64,000 nt of DNA from Lysinibacillus sp. FSL M8-0337 (GCF_038593855.1 NZ_CP151996.1:1736001-1800000), one strand, 5' to 3'; counted from the first letter of the stretch, positions 8,522-17,692 are shown. Notes: a model not told the origin generated them from the letters alone. Translations and numbers: made by a program.

Positions 8522-8551
8522 AAACTAGCCCTGCGCATACAGGGCTAGTTC
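8522..8551 (-). terminator. Terminator of hmp
   Basis: AACTAGCCCTG and CAGGGCTAGTT form a perfect 11-bp stem around CGCATA, with a T run on the minus strand. Confidence 0.88.
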
Positions 8552-8555
8552 ATTG

Positions 8556-9764
8556 TTACTTTGTATTTAATTGTAGTGCGGGACCGAAAAATTCGTAATG
8601 GATTTGACTGTCTGCGATATTGCATTCGTGTAAAGCATTTACTGCTGCTTCCATAAAAGGAGTTGGGCCGCAAATGTATACTTGTGTATCTTGTGTTAAC
8701 AGAGGTCGAAGCACGTTCGCATTAATGTACTCCTTATTATCAGAATACAACACTTTATGATGGGCATTGCTGTCTTTTTTGAATACGCGGAACAGCTTGC
8801 TTAAACCAGTAGGACCATTTAAAGCATTCATTTTATTTTGAATATCTTCATGGAAAGCAAGGACATGTTCATTCCGTGCACATTGGAGGAACGTAACATT
8901 TTCTTTATTTTCAATCGTTTGTAACATCGCATTTAACGGTGTTACACCAATGCCACCACTAATGAATAGTACGGGAGCACTTGTTGGCTCATATGTGAAT
9001 ACACCGGCTGGTGCACTAACATCAATAGTTGTTCCAAGTGCAGCATCATGTAAGAAGTTGGACACTTTCCCTTTTGGATTGTGTGCACTTTCTCGTTTCA
9101 CAGAAATTCGGAATTCTTGCCCATTACTTGCTTGGGATAATGTATATTGACGATTTAATAAATAATCTTCACCTGGAATTGTTACACGAATAGAAACATA
9201 TTGGCCCGGTTTGTACGCAGGGACTTTTGAGTCGTCTATTGGTTGCAGGTAAAAGGATGTAACATCATCGCTTTCTTTGACAGTGCGCGTAAGTTTGAAT
9301 TGTTTAAATGCGCGCCAACCATTATTTTGTTCTGCCGCTTTATATAAATCTTCTTCCACTGAAATAAAGATATCTGCAATCACGCCATACGCTTTGCCCC
9401 AAGCTTCGATGATTTCATCAGTTGCTGCATCACCTAAAACTTCTTTAATAGCTGCAAGCAAGTATTGACCTACAATTGGATAATGCTCAGGTAAAACGCC
9501 AAGACTGACATGTTTATGTGCAATTTGTACGACAACAGGTACGATCGGTTCTAAGTTATCGATATGTTGTGCAGCAGCATACACTGTATTTGCTAAAGCG
9601 CCCTGTTGGCGACCTTTTGTTTGATTAGTATGGTTGAAAATATTTAATAATGATGGATTATCTTTAAATAAATTGTGATAGAAAGTTTTTGTGATGGCAA
9701 CGCCGTGTACCTCCAACACCGGTACTGTAGATTTAATCACGTTAATTGTATGTTGATCTAACAT
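8556..9764 (-). CDS. hmp: Flavohemoprotein, nitric oxide dioxygenase
   Basis: 402 aa from the ATG at 9764 (AAAGGA is too close to the GTG at 9773). It oxidises nitric oxide with O2 to nitrate using NAD(P)H, FAD and heme, in the cytosol. The globin domain (about 1-140) has the expected Tyr29, distal Gln53 and proximal His85. The ferredoxin-reductase part (about 150-402) contains the FAD site RQYTLS, the Gly-rich [12 protein letters not shown] and the closing [11 protein letters not shown]. Length and order match E. coli and B. subtilis Hmp. It is monocistronic. An NsrR-like palindrome lies about 50 bases upstream of the start. Confidence 0.96.
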   Translation of the reverse strand: MLDQHTINVIKSTVPVLEVHGVAITKTFYHNLFKDNPSLLNIFNHTNQTKGRQQGALANTVYAAAQHIDNLEPIVPVVVQIAHKHVSLGVLPEHYPIVGQYLLAAIKEVLGDAATDEIIEAWGKAYGVIADIFISVEEDLYKAAEQNNGWRAFKQFKLTRTVKESDDVTSFYLQPIDDSKVPAYKPGQYVSIRVTIPGEDYLLNRQYTLSQASNGQEFRISVKRESAHNPKGKVSNFLHDAALGTTIDVSAPAGVFTYEPTSAPVLFISGGIGVTPLNAMLQTIENKENVTFLQCARNEHVLAFHEDIQNKMNALNGPTGLSKLFRVFKKDSNAHHKVLYSDNKEYINANVLRPLLTQDTQVYICGPTPFMEAAVNALHECNIADSQIHYEFFGPALQLNTK

Positions 9765-9810
9765 GTTGAACACGTCCTTTCGTGCTTTACTATATGCTTA
9801 AACAATCTTT

Positions 9811-9834
9811 AAAGCAATATATAAAATACATCTT
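9811..9834 (-). promoter_or_regulatory. Candidate NsrR-type operator upstream of hmp
   Basis: On the minus strand the site begins AAGATGTATTTTA and ends in ATTGCTTT. The left half fits the AAGATGYATTT half-site known for the nitric-oxide sensor NsrR; the right half is degenerate. NsrR control of hmp is well established in Bacillus, but the match is by eye only. Confidence 0.4.
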
Positions 9835-10112
9835 TAACAAAATGGACACAAACATGTATCTATAATACTTCTTTTGTTTAAAAGTTCTTCGCGCTGTTTG
9901 GCATTAAGATAAATATAGTAGAATTGCGATAAAAGGAGACGTTTATAGAGATTGTTTGCTAAAAAACTATTCGTAAATGTGAACGATTACTTTGAAATGA
10001 AACGAAATAATTCTTCAGTCGTAAATATAGTTAGAAAAAGCATACATTTTTTAACCATGAATAATATGGCATCTATTGAACTTTTACATAGATCAAATAA
10101 GGAGGTTTTCGC
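9835..10112. other. AT-rich stretch between hmp and the zinc-ribbon gene
   Basis: No convincing gene. An open frame of 54 codons from a TTG at 9952 ends by overlapping the next start codon. It has only a weakly placed AAGGAG and no recognisable content, so it is not called. AAGGAGG at about 10099-10105 serves the next gene. Confidence 0.4.
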
Positions 10113-10316
10113 GTGAATCAGTATCCGACAATAACGGAATGTCCAAAATGTGGTGGACTAGAATTAGGGAAGGGAAAACATAGTGGATATGCATTAATGC
10201 ACCCAGTGAACAAGATGAGCTTTGGCTCAGAAGTTGAATATATTCTTTGTACAGACTGCGGTTTTATTATCGAAAGCTATGTCAAAAAGCCCGAGAAATT
10301 TAAAGGGACGCTTTAA
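10113..10316 (+). CDS. Small zinc-ribbon protein
   Basis: 67 aa from a GTG preceded by AAGGAGG. Two CxxC pairs (C10/C13 in ECPKCGG and C46/C49 in CTDCGF) make a four-cysteine zinc ribbon. The middle reads KGKHSGYALMHPVNKM and the end ESYVKKPEKF. Firmicute homologues carry the misleading label 'transcription initiation factor TFIIIB'; the real role is unknown. It is single-gene, with no clear terminator after it. Confidence 0.75.
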   Translation: MNQYPTITECPKCGGLELGKGKHSGYALMHPVNKMSFGSEVEYILCTDCGFIIESYVKKPEKFKGTL

Positions 10317-10549
10317 AATACAACTTTTTTTACATATATATATAAATGGTATTTTGGTTTCCTATTCAGTATCCGATATATAAACAATGCATAATGGTTT
10401 TTTTATATATTTGTAAAGTAACATAAGAGGGAAAGCGATTTAACAAATAAAAATCCATTTCATGACTATGGCTAAGATACTTGAAAAAAGTGTATAGTGT
10501 ATAGTAGATAAAAAGGATTGTAAAAATATTATTAAATAGAGGTTACTTT

Positions 10550-11197
10550 ATGAATAATTATTTATCGTTAAAAGACCATGTTTATAATTATATCGTAGAT
10601 CAAATCAACAACGGGAATTTGATTGCTGGAAAAAAGGTCAATGAAAGTGCGATTAGTGAAAGCTTAAATGTTAGCAGGACACCAGTTAGAGAGGCATTAA
10701 TACAATTGTCTTCTGAAGGGTTATTAGAAAATGTGCCAAGAAAAGGGTTTGTAATTAAAAATCTAACAACAGAAGAAGCGAAAGAAACGTATTTTATTAT
10801 TGGGGCATTAGATGGTTTAGCTGCTTCATTAGCAGCCCCTTTTTTAACCGAGAAACATATGAATGAAATGGAGTTTTATATTCAAAGTATTGATTTAGCC
10901 ATTAATACTGGCAATTTCTCGATGTATCATAAAATGCAGGAAGCTTTTCACGGCGTCTATCTTTCTGTCTGCCCAAATAAAAGTCTTGTAAATCTTCTTT
11001 TACAATTACAAAAAAAGTTTTTGAAAAACTTCGCTCATTCTGGTGAGGCAGAACTGACAAAGAAAAGATTGTCTCAAACTAATAATGAACACCGGAAAAT
11101 GATGGAATTATTTGAAAAAGGTGAGCTGGCTGAACTAGAGCGATATATGAAAGAAGTACATTGGAATATTGATAAAGCAGAGCTTATCCCACTTTAG
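10550..11197 (+). CDS. GntR-family (FadR/FCD subfamily) transcriptional regulator
   Basis: 215 aa. The winged helix at about residues 5-70 contains ISESLNVSRTPVREALIQLSSEG (in pieces) and the wing NVPRKGFVIKN, the classic GntR N-terminus. The all-helical FCD ligand domain follows at about 78-205. These regulators usually repress a neighbouring catabolic or transport operon and are released by a small carboxylate or amino-acid-like ligand. The next genes are an M20 amidohydrolase (broken) and an amino-acid ABC transporter, the likely targets. A 16-bp palindrome at 11305 is a candidate site. The ATG is preceded only by a weak GAGGTTAC. Confidence 0.88.
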   Translation: MNNYLSLKDHVYNYIVDQINNGNLIAGKKVNESAISESLNVSRTPVREALIQLSSEGLLENVPRKGFVIKNLTTEEAKETYFIIGALDGLAASLAAPFLTEKHMNEMEFYIQSIDLAINTGNFSMYHKMQEAFHGVYLSVCPNKSLVNLLLQLQKKFLKNFAHSGEAELTKKRLSQTNNEHRKMMELFEKGELAELERYMKEVHWNIDKAELIPL

Positions 11198-11226
11198 GAT
11201 GAAAAATGCTCGCTTATACACCAAAA

Positions 11227-11262
11227 ATAATTCTGTCTTTAAAAAGACAGAATTATTTTTTT
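11227..11262 (+). terminator. Terminator of the gntR gene
   Basis: AATAATTCTGTCTTT and AAAGACAGAATTATT pair almost perfectly and are followed by a T run. Confidence 0.88.
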
Positions 11263-11304
11263 GTTGAAAAAATTAAAATATAAAATATAATATACAATAT
11301 ACAT

Positions 11305-11320
11305 TATACAAATTTGTATA
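11305..11320. promoter_or_regulatory. Palindromic candidate GntR operator
   Basis: TATACAAATTTGTATA is a perfect 16-bp palindrome 56 bases before the amidohydrolase start, inside an AT-rich promoter region. Sites built on TTGTATAC half-sites are common for FCD-type GntR proteins; the adjacent gntR makes this plausible. Confidence 0.5.
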
Positions 11321-11375
11321 AATAGAAAGCGTCACGTATTGAAAAAATCAGGCAATTTTAGGAGGGAATTACACA

Positions 11376-12352
11376 GTGAAAAGTTTAAATTTCGATTTAG
11401 CAAAACAATTGCGACACGAATTGCATCAACATCCGGAACTTTCGAACGAGGAAGTTTGGACAAAGCAACATTTAGTTAATTTTTTGAAAACGTATACAAA
11501 TCTAGAAATTGTAGATAAAGGAAAGTGGTTTTATGCCATTTACTATGCCAAATCAGCTACGCAAAATATCGCGTTCCGTGCAGATTTTGATGCCCTTCCG
11601 ATGGATGAAGTAATTGATCTTCCTTGGGCTTCTCAATTTCCAGGTAAAGCACATAAATGTGGACATGATGGTCATGCAGCGACTTTAGCGGGTTTTGCAC
11701 TGGAGGTCGATCAAATGGGCGCCGATAAAAATATCTTTTTCCTCTTTCAGCCTGCGGAAGAAACGGGCGATGGAGCCATTCAATGTGTAGATTTTATTAA
11801 AGAACATAGTATCGACGAAATTTTCGCCTACCATAATATGAGTGGGCTCGCTTATAAAACCGTCGGAATTATTGATGGTACAGCATTATGTACTTCTAAG
11901 GGGATGACCATCCATATGGAAGGTTCACCTACCCATGCCAGTCAGCCGGAAAAGGGCATTAATCCAGCATTTGCGATTGCGAACATTGTCCAAGCAATTC
12001 CTGATTTTACAGCTCCAGAACGCCATAATGGGCTTGTCCTTTGTACAGTTGTACATATTGATGTTGGAGAAAATGCTTTTGGTATCGCAGCTTCGAAAGG
12101 GGATTTACGTTTAACGATACGTGCCCTATAGGGGCTGAAAATGTGGTGGATAATGGATACCTCGGAGGCTCGGAAGACTTTTCTTACATTTCACAGGAAG
12201 TACCTTCTGCATTTGTTGTGTTAGGAACTGGCAAAGAAGGCGAGGCTCCAGTGCACAACCCGTGTATGCGCCAAAATGAAGAGATTTTTAAATATGGCGC
12301 TGCTTTACATGCAAATGTGGCAATAGAATGGCTAAAACAACAGCATAAATAA
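11376..12352 (+). pseudogene. M20D amidohydrolase, broken by an internal deletion
   Basis: An M20D (hippurate hydrolase/IAA-amino-acid hydrolase-like) metallopeptidase gene in two frames. The first part (GTG at 11376, after AGGAGG, 251 codons) has DFDALPMDE, the metal motif HKCGHDGHAATLAG, QPAEETGDGA and YHNMSG. It ends LRLTIRAL at a TAG at 12131. The second part runs on in another frame as NGYLGGSEDFSYISQ to HNPCMRQNEEI and ends at 12352. About 60-70 residues normally lying between these blocks are missing and the frame shifts at about 12125-12135, so an out-of-frame internal deletion is inferred. Both halves are otherwise well preserved, so the loss looks recent; the product should be inactive. 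Confidence 0.82.
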
Positions 12353-12360
12353 TTTCTTGA

Positions 12361-12402
12361 AAAAACAGTTCAGCTAAGTTGAGTAGTTGAACTGTTTTTT
12401 TG
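12361..12402 (+). terminator. Terminator after the broken amidohydrolase
   Basis: AAAAACAGTTCA and TGAACTGTTTTT pair around a 17-base loop region, followed by a T run. Confidence 0.8.
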
Positions 12403-12595
12403 TTGGAACAAGTTACGCTTCTGTTATATTCAAACGTTCATAATAGAGAAATTTTTATTGAATAATATTCTAATAATTCAATCAGGATATTGACAATAAT
12501 GCGCCAGTTTGATATTCTTTAACACATTAGTAGTTTAGTAAGAGAAAGCGAAGTTTTGCTATTAAACAAATTACAATGTTAGGGGATATTAGATT

Positions 12596-13408
12596 ATGAA
12601 GCGTATTTTTACACTACTTTTTATGCTTACAGCTATATTTGCTTTAGCAGCTTGTGGTACTTCTGGAGATAAATCGAGTACGACGGATAGCTCGAAGGAG
12701 ACAACGAAAACAACAGACAAAGATACTATTATTATTGGAATCGATGACAAGTTTGCACCAATGGGATTCCGTGATGATAAAAACGAAATCGTTGGCTTTG
12801 ATATTGACTTAGCACGTGCTGCTGCCGAACATATGGGAATGGAAGCTCAATTCCAACCAATCGATTGGAAAACGAAAGAAGCTGAATTGATTAGCGGTCG
12901 TATCGATGTAATTTGGAATGGTTACACAATTACAGATGAGCGTAAAGAAAAGGTTTTATTCTCAAAACCATACCTAGAAAACTCACAAGCTGTAATGGTA
13001 TTAAATAAATCGTCTATTAAAAAATTAAGTGATTTAGCAGGAAAAGAAATCGGTATTCAATCACAATCATCTGCTGCTGAAGCACTGAATTCAAATCCAA
13101 TTCACAAAGAAGTGAAAAACGTAACAGAATTTGCAGACAATGTATTAGCTTTAACAGATTTAAAAACGGGGCGTGTAGATGCAGTCATTATTGATGCTGT
13201 TGTAGCAGAATATTACATGACGCAAGAGCCTGACACATTCAAATTATTAGATGAATCATTAGCACCAGAACAATACGGAATTGGTGTCAAACCAGGTAAC
13301 GAAGCATTATTAGAAAAATTGCAAGCCGCTTTAGATAAAATGAATGAAGATGGCACAGCCGCAGAAATTTCAACAAAATGGTTTGGTGAAAACAAGGTTT
13401 TAAAATAA
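12596..13408 (+). CDS. Polar amino-acid ABC transporter, substrate-binding lipoprotein
   Basis: 270 aa. A lipoprotein signal peptide ends with the lipobox LAAC (C20), so the protein is anchored outside the membrane. After a Ser/Thr/Lys linker the family-3 solute-binding fold begins IIIGIDDKFAPMGFRD, with VGFDIDLARAAAEHMG and the characteristic DVIWNGYTIT and KTGRVDAVIIDAVVAEYY. It captures an amino acid, possibly cystine, glutamine or histidine, and hands it to the permease at 13510 and ATPase at 14179. A hairpin follows this gene inside the operon, which likely gives the binding protein higher expression than the membrane parts. Confidence 0.92.
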   Translation: MKRIFTLLFMLTAIFALAACGTSGDKSSTTDSSKETTKTTDKDTIIIGIDDKFAPMGFRDDKNEIVGFDIDLARAAAEHMGMEAQFQPIDWKTKEAELISGRIDVIWNGYTITDERKEKVLFSKPYLENSQAVMVLNKSSIKKLSDLAGKEIGIQSQSSAAEALNSNPIHKEVKNVTEFADNVLALTDLKTGRVDAVIIDAVVAEYYMTQEPDTFKLLDESLAPEQYGIGVKPGNEALLEKLQAALDKMNEDGTAAEISTKWFGENKVLK

Positions 13409-13460
13409 TGTAAAGAAATCGTGTATTTTACGCGCACATTTTAATTGAATGTTATCAGTC

Positions 13461-13494
13461 GATAAGAGTTTCCTCGTGAAACTCTTATCTTTTT
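13461..13494 (+). terminator. Hairpin between binding-protein and permease genes (attenuator or mRNA stabiliser)
   Basis: GATAAGAGTTT and AAACTCTTATC form a perfect 11-bp stem followed by TTTTT, within the intergenic gap and just before the permease ribosome site. It looks like a partial terminator that sets the ratio of binding protein to permease. Confidence 0.65.
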
Positions 13495-13509
13495 GGAGGG
13501 AAAATGATT

Positions 13510-14166
13510 ATGGCGGACTACTGGCAAACAATGATTTTGCCGATGCTTGAAGGCGCAAAAATGACGGTGTTGCTGTTCATTATTGCCATTTTGGTATCGA
13601 TTCCACTAGGTTTTTTGCTTACATTAGCTGTGAAAAGCCGTATTAAACCACTGTCTTGGCTAGCCAATACGTATATTTATGTCATGCGCGGTACACCGCT
13701 ATTACTACAATTGTTATTAATTTGCTTCGGTTTACCGATGGTGCCGGTAATCGGTGAATATCTCGTACTTGACCGCTTTGTTGCCGCATGTCTTGGCTTT
13801 ATTTTAAATTATGCTGCCTACTTTGCAGAAATATTCCGTGGTGGCTTATTAGCAATTGATAAAGGCCAGTACGAAGCTGCGCAAGTGTTAGGCCTGTCAA
13901 AATGGCAAACAACAACACGCATTATATTGCCACAAATGTTCCGTGTAGCGTTGCCTGCTTTATCGAATGAATCCGTTACATTAATTAAAGACACAGCACT
14001 TCTTTATGCGGTAGCTGTACCTGAACTGCTGCATTTTGCACAAACAGCTGTCAACCGTGACTTTACCATTGTGCCGTTCTTTATTGCGGGCGCTATTTAT
14101 TTAGTTATGACGCTTGTCTTAACGGTATTCTTTAAGTGGCTAGAAAAACGTTTTAAATTTGAATAG
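13510..14166 (+). CDS. Polar amino-acid ABC transporter, permease
   Basis: 218 aa from the ATG at 13510 (TTGGAGGG is too close to the ATG at 13504). It is a HisM/GlnP-type permease with about five membrane helices. The N-terminal segment MTVLLFIIAILVSIPLGF is followed by the family signature IYVMRGTPLLLQLLLICFG. The EAA loop reads YEAAQVLGLSKWQTTTRIILPQ, which docks on the ATPase. It probably forms a homodimer in the membrane. It lies in an operon with the genes on both sides; the ATPase gene follows 12 bases later. Confidence 0.93.
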   Translation: MADYWQTMILPMLEGAKMTVLLFIIAILVSIPLGFLLTLAVKSRIKPLSWLANTYIYVMRGTPLLLQLLLICFGLPMVPVIGEYLVLDRFVAACLGFILNYAAYFAEIFRGGLLAIDKGQYEAAQVLGLSKWQTTTRIILPQMFRVALPALSNESVTLIKDTALLYAVAVPELLHFAQTAVNRDFTIVPFFIAGAIYLVMTLVLTVFFKWLEKRFKFE

Positions 14167-14178
14167 AGGTGGACACAG

Positions 14179-14925
14179 ATGGCATTGCTTGAAGTATCGA
14201 ATTTGAAGAAATCCTTTGGCAATTTAGAGGTGCTAAAGACCATCACATTGAACATAGAGAAAAATGATGTCGTGGCTGTTATCGGTCCTTCTGGATCGGG
14301 TAAAAGTACAATGCTTCGAAGCTTAATCCATTTAGAAGAAATTAATGGCGGCAGCATTTGTGTAGATGGTGATTATTTAGTACAAAACGGAACATATGCC
14401 AAGCAACAAGACATTAAAAAAATTACGGCAAAAATGGGCATGGTATTTCAACATTTTAATCTATTCCCTCATTTAACAGTACAACAAAACCTTGAAATTG
14501 CACCAGGCTTACTAAAAACGGAGTCATCGGATGCTATTAAAAAACGTTGTCAAGACTTACTACAAAAAATTGGTCTTGCTGATAAGGCACAGGCCTACCC
14601 AGCAAATTTGTCTGGTGGACAAAAACAGCGTGTGGCCATTGCACGAGCGCTTATGATGAATCCACAAATTTTATTATTTGATGAGCCCACTTCTGCCCTT
14701 GATCCAGAACTGACAGGTGAAGTATTAAAAGTCATGAAAGATTTAGCGGAAGACCAGATGACAATGATTGTTGTGACACATGAAATGGGGTTTGCACGAG
14801 AGGTCGCAAACAAAGTAGTTTTTATGGACGGCGGCGATGTTATCGAGGCCAACCATCCAGAAGCGTTCTTTACGAATCCACAACACGAACGGACAAAAGC
14901 ATTTTTACAAAGGAATTTAAAATAA
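14179..14925 (+). CDS. Polar amino-acid ABC transporter, ATP-binding protein
   Basis: 248 aa, the normal size for GlnQ/HisP-type ATPases. Walker A is GPSGSGKST (about residues 35-43), the Q-loop lies in [15 protein letters not shown], the signature is LSGGQKQR and Walker B with catalytic Glu is [14 protein letters not shown], followed by the switch histidine in VVTHEMGFA. It powers uptake through the permease at 13510. The ATG follows AGAGGTGG. It is the last gene of the transporter operon. Confidence 0.95.
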   Translation: MALLEVSNLKKSFGNLEVLKTITLNIEKNDVVAVIGPSGSGKSTMLRSLIHLEEINGGSICVDGDYLVQNGTYAKQQDIKKITAKMGMVFQHFNLFPHLTVQQNLEIAPGLLKTESSDAIKKRCQDLLQKIGLADKAQAYPANLSGGQKQRVAIARALMMNPQILLFDEPTSALDPELTGEVLKVMKDLAEDQMTMIVVTHEMGFAREVANKVVFMDGGDVIEANHPEAFFTNPQHERTKAFLQRNLK

Positions 14926-14929
14926 TCTA

Positions 14930-14960
14930 GAAGCTGTCTCATTTGAGATGGCTTTTTTTG
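14930..14960 (+). terminator. Terminator of the amino-acid transporter operon
   Basis: AAGCTGTCTCA and TGAGATGGCTT pair around TT with one G-T pair, followed by a T run. Confidence 0.85.
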
Positions 14961-14981
14961 TTGATAGAGTCATAAGGGACT

Positions 14982-15080
14982 CGCCAGTAAAATTTCAGGT
15001 AACGCCAAAAAACCTCGGGTAACGCCACGATAACCACAGAAAACGCCATTACAAAAATTTGCAAGAAAATCGACATAAAA
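14982..15080. repeat. Intergenic 21-bp-period array B (CGCCA type)
   Basis: Units beginning CGCCA start at 14982, 15003, 15023 and 15044 (spacings 21, 20, 21), with a degenerate CGACATAAAA at 15071. It is more decayed than arrays A and E. It lies between the transporter terminator and the protease-toxin region. Confidence 0.7.
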
Positions 15081-15268
15081 TTTATTGACACTCTTTGTAG
15101 TGAAAATTTAGAATAATCTTAAAAAATATTCTCTTGAAAAACTTCAATTGTCTTGTAGAGAACTAAAAGGATTTATAGACATAAATCTATTTTAATTTTC
15201 CAACATGACCATCACTTAACTACGAAAACCCTACAGAATAACTCTCTTGACAATGAGAGAACCCATCC
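15081..15268. promoter_or_regulatory. AT-rich promoter region of the protease-toxin operon
   Basis: No ORF. GATTTAT and ATAAATC form a short inverted repeat around AGAC at 15170-15187. A TTGACA at about 15247 lies too close to the start codon to be its -35. The exact promoter is not clear. Confidence 0.3.
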
Positions 15269-16123
15269 ATGTTGGAAATTTTTAAACAACTACATAAGAA
15301 GGTGGCGAACACTATCAATAAAAAATTTAGTGTATTGTTGTCATTGATTATTTGCATTCTTTGTTATTTTACCTTCGGACAATTGGCAATAAAAAATGAC
15401 AGCCATTTGATTACAGTAGCTATTTTGGACAGTGGTATAAATAAAGATTTGGATGTCTTTCAAGGTGTCGCATTTGAAGAAGTCAATTTAACGCACCCTG
15501 GGGAAAAAGTTAAGGATGATTTTAATCATGGTACGCCAGTCGCGGGAATTATTGTAGGAGAAGCAAAAGCTAAATTAAAAATATACGATATTAAACTTTT
15601 AGATGCACAAGGCAATGGCTCAATTGATCATTTAGTAGAAGCTATTACATGGTGCATAGATAAACAGGTAGATTTCATTAATATTAGTTTTGGCTTTCAA
15701 ATGCCCAATGCTGAACTAGAATCTATTATTGAAAAAGCAGTAGAACAAGGAATTACTATTGTCGCCGCAGCTGGTAATACATATGGTTTAGCAACTGACT
15801 ATCCAGCAAAATTGGATGGTGTATTGTCAATAGGTTCTATTAATGAAAAAAATAAACGATCCTCTTTTTCAGCTATTGGAAAAATTGATTATGTTTTTAA
15901 CGGGGAGAATGTACAAAGTATTCATCATAATGGGCAAGCATCTGTCTTTACGGGAACCTCTTTTGCAGCTGCCTATGCAACACATCTATTTATTCAGTTG
16001 AAAGAAATATATAAGGAGGTTGAGCCAAAAGAAAATTTTAACGCTATTTTACAACAATATACTGTGACAAAAGATTTTTGGAATGCAGCTGAATATGGAA
16101 AAGGTACGATATTTATACAATAA
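15269..16123 (+). CDS. Membrane-anchored subtilisin-like serine protease (S8)
   Basis: 284 aa. One hydrophobic segment near the N-terminus (about residues 21-41) acts as signal anchor. The S8 catalytic domain follows at once, with no I9 propeptide. The triad is complete: D54 (AILDSGI), H87 (NHGTPVAG) and S231 (GTSFAAA), with oxyanion N170 (AAAGN). It is compact for the family. The start is preceded only by weak GAGAG. The secreted putative toxin gene begins 18 bases after its stop, so the two are probably co-transcribed. A role in maturing or releasing that toxin is plausible but inferred. Confidence 0.85.
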   Translation: MLEIFKQLHKKVANTINKKFSVLLSLIICILCYFTFGQLAIKNDSHLITVAILDSGINKDLDVFQGVAFEEVNLTHPGEKVKDDFNHGTPVAGIIVGEAKAKLKIYDIKLLDAQGNGSIDHLVEAITWCIDKQVDFINISFGFQMPNAELESIIEKAVEQGITIVAAAGNTYGLATDYPAKLDGVLSIGSINEKNKRSSFSAIGKIDYVFNGENVQSIHHNGQASVFTGTSFAAAYATHLFIQLKEIYKEVEPKENFNAILQQYTVTKDFWNAAEYGKGTIFIQ

Positions 16124-16141
16124 TAAAGGGGAAATGAAACG

Positions 16142-17095
16142 ATGAAATGGAAAAAACAATTTATATCTATTATTATTGCAGCGTTGCTATTTGCAAATAT
16201 TGCACCCAATTTGATTTCTGCACAGGAATATGATGTAGTATCTGATGAGCCTATTGTGATGATTTCCATAGATGAAATACAGGATGTGCATACAGAAGAA
16301 TACAAACAAGAACTATACGATGAATTAAATAAAAATCTTATTTTTTCAGACGATAGTACGATAAATATTCGGAATATTGAAATATATGATAATGAATTAC
16401 TTGTCCAAACAACTTTTGAGTCCGAGGATTTGAAAGCGGATTTAGACATCAAGTTTGATAGTGAAAGCGAAGAAATAGTAATCGATAGTGTCATCGAAGA
16501 AAACGGCACTGTAGAGCAAAACCATTATCGTGTGACGATGCAACAATTGGAAGATGACAATTTTAGTACAATCTTTACGAATTTAGAAACGGATGAAACC
16601 TTTGAAAGCAATCCTGTAAGGTTGCAGGCACACGTAATACCACCATTGGTATACTTAATCGGTGGTGCGGTCGTTAGATATACAGTACAAAAATTTGGTT
16701 TTAAACAGGTTCTGAAAATTGGCAAACGTACATTTTACAGTAAGTCAAAAGATGCAGCCAAAAAAGCCGTTGCCACCTTTGCAGATGTAACGATTGATGT
16801 AGGTGGTGGTAAAAAGGTTTATTTTACGAAAGCTAAAATGAGACATATTTTAGAAAATCATCATCCAAATTATTGGACTGGAAATAAAGGGAAAACGTTT
16901 TTTGATCCAGATTTATCGGTTCATGATATTAAAAATATTGTCACTACAGTAATTAATAATAATAAATTTGCGATATCTAAAAGATTAAATGATATTCAAG
17001 GTATAAATGTGCGAGCAAAAGTAAACGGAATTGAATATGAAGTTAGGCTTAATAAGTATGGTCATGTAAATTCAGCTTTTCCAGTTGGAAAATGA
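16142..17095 (+). CDS. Secreted SAR2788-like putative toxin
   Basis: 317 aa. It has a Sec signal peptide (KKQFISIIIAALLFAN to about ISA, residue 27) and an acidic domain (about 30-160) ending NFSTIFTNLETDETFE. A hydrophobic stretch PPLVYLIGGAVV follows at about 167-178, then a basic linker and a C-terminal domain (about 213-317). That domain has MRHILENHHPNYW (H235, H240, H241, W245), FFDPDLSVHDIKNIV and an end with VRLNKYGHVNSAFP. The layout resembles the SAR2788 family of putative toxins, and the His-rich tail resembles BECR/EndoU-like nuclease toxins; neither was verified. GGGGAAATG precedes the ATG. A tandem set of immunity-like genes starts 21 bases after the stop. Confidence 0.7.
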   Translation: MKWKKQFISIIIAALLFANIAPNLISAQEYDVVSDEPIVMISIDEIQDVHTEEYKQELYDELNKNLIFSDDSTINIRNIEIYDNELLVQTTFESEDLKADLDIKFDSESEEIVIDSVIEENGTVEQNHYRVTMQQLEDDNFSTIFTNLETDETFESNPVRLQAHVIPPLVYLIGGAVVRYTVQKFGFKQVLKIGKRTFYSKSKDAAKKAVATFADVTIDVGGGKKVYFTKAKMRHILENHHPNYWTGNKGKTFFDPDLSVHDIKNIVTTVINNNKFAISKRLNDIQGINVRAKVNGIEYEVRLNKYGHVNSAFPVGK

Positions 17096-17116
17096 TGAGA
17101 AAGTGTGGTGCTTTGT

Positions 17117-17644
17117 ATGAGTAAACTAAAGATCGAGACATTTATAGGGGAAGAAGATATAACTGCTCCTGTTTATAAAATTGAAAGTTTTCCTATTACC
17201 TCTCCATTAGCAGTAGAAAAGGCGCAGAACATTTTAGAGGAAAACGAAGGAGATTACTTAAGTGGGTTTGTAAGCTTGATTTATAATGAGATGGTGATTT
17301 TTAGTGAAGAACAATTAACGGAAGATTTATTAGATACGTGGTGTGATTTAATCTATATTTTAAACCATAGATATGATGGAAGAAGTATTGATATTACTTT
17401 TTTAGATAATTACAAGGGCAATGCATTAGTTCAAGAAATTGGCCATTTTTATGAAATTCAACTAAATCATTTACAGCGTTTTCTCGTACCTATAGAGCTA
17501 TTCCGGAATGAGGTAAAGAAGGAATTTCTTAATTTTGTGGAGTTTTGTAAAAATGAAAAACTACAGTTCGCCGAAGACAGTTTATATCGTGGAATTTTAG
17601 AAACGTATGATGAATTACTTTATGATGAAGATGAAAGAAGTTGA
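17117..17644 (+). CDS. Putative immunity protein, copy 1 of tandem array
   Basis: 175 aa, acidic and soluble-looking, without signal or membrane segment. It starts at the ATG at 17117, preceded by GTGTGGTG, the same arrangement as in the other copies; the frame opens 12 bases earlier at GTG. The N-terminal 30 residues (KLKIETFIGEEDITAPVY onward) are nearly identical in all copies. Later blocks include GFVSLIYNE, RYDGRSIDITFLDN, RFLVPIELF and FVEFCKNEKLQF. No known family was recognised. Its position right after a secreted toxin, its size, acidity and tandem duplication all point to an immunity protein, but this is inference. Confidence 0.75.
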   Translation: MSKLKIETFIGEEDITAPVYKIESFPITSPLAVEKAQNILEENEGDYLSGFVSLIYNEMVIFSEEQLTEDLLDTWCDLIYILNHRYDGRSIDITFLDNYKGNALVQEIGHFYEIQLNHLQRFLVPIELFRNEVKKEFLNFVEFCKNEKLQFAEDSLYRGILETYDELLYDEDERS

Positions 17645-17663
17645 AAGGTAAAAATACAGACAA

Positions 17664-17692
17664 GGGACTGTTTATTTTCAATGAGCAGTCCC
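17664..17692 (+). terminator. Hairpin after immunity copy 1
   Basis: GGGACTG and CAGTCCC pair around a 15-base loop. The same kind of hairpin follows copies 2, 3 and 5 and so belongs to the repeated unit. There is no strong T run, so termination may be partial. Confidence 0.6.

Noticed and set aside
9952..10116. 54-codon frame from a TTG ending at the start of the zinc-ribbon gene
   Set aside because: Poor ribosome-site spacing, no recognisable sequence and no conservation evidence.
15994..16509. Minus-strand 171-codon Ser-rich frame
   Set aside because: It is antisense across the protease-toxin junction and has no ribosome site.
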